Below, piece by piece: positions 13,588 through 14,267 of a stretch of DNA of 14,267 bases. Numbering within the stretch: position 1 is the stretch's first letter; each line of letters begins with the position of its first letter. Source of the DNA: an uncultured Prevotella sp. GTDB taxonomy: Bacteria > Bacteroidota > Bacteroidia > Bacteroidales > Bacteroidaceae. The stretch spans positions 1 through 14,267 of the forward strand of contig CALFGU010000083.1 in NCBI GenBank assembly GCA_937877685.1, written 5' to 3'. The notes beneath the pieces were generated by a model. That model was not told the DNA's origin. It searched no databases and worked only from the letters and a program-made list of their open reading frames with translations. The translations under genes and the position numbers were made by a program.

Positions 13588-13643
13588 TGCAGTTGTACGT
13601 AGTTCTCTGTCAGTTGTACTCTGTACTCTGTTCTCTGTACTCT
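13588..13643. repeat. Heptamer array, eight 7-bp units (consensus GTACTCT)
   Basis: The sequence reads in exact 7-bp steps: TGCAGTT, GTACGTA, GTTCTCT, GTCAGTT, GTACTCT, GTACTCT, GTTCTCT, GTACTCT. It abuts the trpS stop codon. A 16-mer at 13609-13624 is identical to 78-93. Same family as the array at 64-98. No terminator hairpin for trpS is evident here. Confidence 0.75.
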
Positions 13644-13647
13644 ATTC

Positions 13648-14267
13648 CTATTGTCCTGAGAAGCGCTTTACTTGTTCGGCAATGAGTTCGGCATCGTCGA
13701 AGTAGTTAATCTTCATGGCGCGACGCACATCGTCAAGTGTGGCTGCGGCAACCTCACGTGCGTCTTCACAACCGCGCTTGAGCATGTCGTAAATGGCGGG
13801 GATGTCCTTTTGGAACTCTAAGCGGCGCTGGCGAATGGGTTCGAGTGTTTCGTTAAGGATGCTTTCGAGGAAGCGCTTGCACTTCACGTCGCCGAGTCCG
13901 CCACGTGTATAGTGTTCCTTGAGTTCGTTGAGGTTGGCATAGTCCTTCCAGTAGCGGTCAAAGTGTTCGTCGGTGCAGAAAGCGTCGAGGTATGTAAACA
14001 CGGCGTTACCTTCTACGTGGCCAGGGTCACTTACGTTTACGTGTAAGGGGTCTGTGTACATCGACATAACCTTCTTGCGCATCTCATCGGCAGTCTCAGA
14101 GAGGTAGATGCAGTTGCCCAATGACTTAGACATCTTAGCCTTACCATCAGTACCCGGCAGACGCATACAAGCAGCATTGTCAGGGAGCAAGATCTCGGGT
14201 TCTACGAGAGTCTCGCCATAGATACCATTGAAGCGGCGTGCAATCTCACGAGCCTGCTCAATCATGG
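13648..14267 (-). CDS. trpS: Tryptophan--tRNA ligase, C-terminal part (5' end outside window)
   Basis: The last 205 or so residues of a class I aminoacyl-tRNA synthetase that charges tRNA-Trp. The ATP-binding KMSKS loop is present (GKAKMSKSLG), followed by the family pattern KKVMSMYTDPLHV, DPGHVEGN and FTYLDAFC. The HIGH region and start codon lie beyond the right edge. The methionine at 14265 (MIEQAREIARRFN) is internal: this segment matches the conserved stretch after the catalytic GEDQ region, so the gene should be marked partial. Full-length TrpRS has roughly 330 or more residues. Confidence 0.95.
   Translation of the reverse strand, partial: MIEQAREIARRFNGIYGETLVEPEILLPDNAACMRLPGTDGKAKMSKSLGNCIYLSETADEMRKKVMSMYTDPLHVNVSDPGHVEGNAVFTYLDAFCTDEHFDRYWKDYANLNELKEHYTRGGLGDVKCKRFLESILNETLEPIRQRRLEFQKDIPAIYDMLKRGCEDAREVAAATLDDVRRAMKINYFDDAELIAEQVKRFSGQ

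Overview
The window looks like a chromosomal stretch from a Bacteroidales bacterium, probably Prevotella-like. Three things support this: promoters of the Bacteroidetes type (TTTG, 19 bp, TAnnTTTG), a DAHP synthase fused to a C-terminal chorismate mutase, and the linked set PASTA protein, rluD-type pseudouridine synthase, ddl and acyltransferase. The genus is an inference. All thirteen protein-coding genes I accept, including one tiny leader gene, lie on the minus strand, so transcription runs from high to low coordinates. I see no tRNA, rRNA, CRISPR, transposase or phage gene.

Right to left: the 3' part of trpS (13648-14267, cut by the window edge); rpmH for ribosomal protein L34, with a textbook promoter and terminator; then a compact cluster for a membrane-anchored two-PASTA protein, an RluD-type pseudouridine synthase, D-Ala-D-Ala ligase and a PlsC-like acyltransferase. 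Next come a porin-like outer-membrane protein, a secreted esterase-like-phytase-family protein with a strong terminator, and an 881-residue exported MG2-type protein with a plug-like domain but no barrel.

The left quarter is an aromatic amino acid operon: pheA (prephenate dehydratase), a class I aminotransferase and the DAHP synthase/chorismate mutase fusion. Together they cover entry to the shikimate pathway, the chorismate branch point and the last steps to Phe (and probably Tyr). A tyrA gene may follow beyond position 1, but it is not in the window.

The main discovery is upstream of pheA. A leader of about 210 nt starts from a perfect promoter and encodes a 27-residue peptide with 5 Phe and 4 Tyr among residues 3-15. 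It is followed by three mutually exclusive pairings (1:2, 2:3, 3:4), the last being a terminator hairpin. This is a complete ribosome-mediated transcription attenuator, and its codons suggest that it reads both Phe and Tyr supply.

A second theme is that several spacers are made of strictly phased short degenerate tandem arrays: 7-bp units at 64-98 and 13588-13643, 8-bp units at 1181-1292, 9-bp units at 3741-3814 and 11361-11399, and an inverted pair of 7-bp units at 9069-9131. Their role is unknown.
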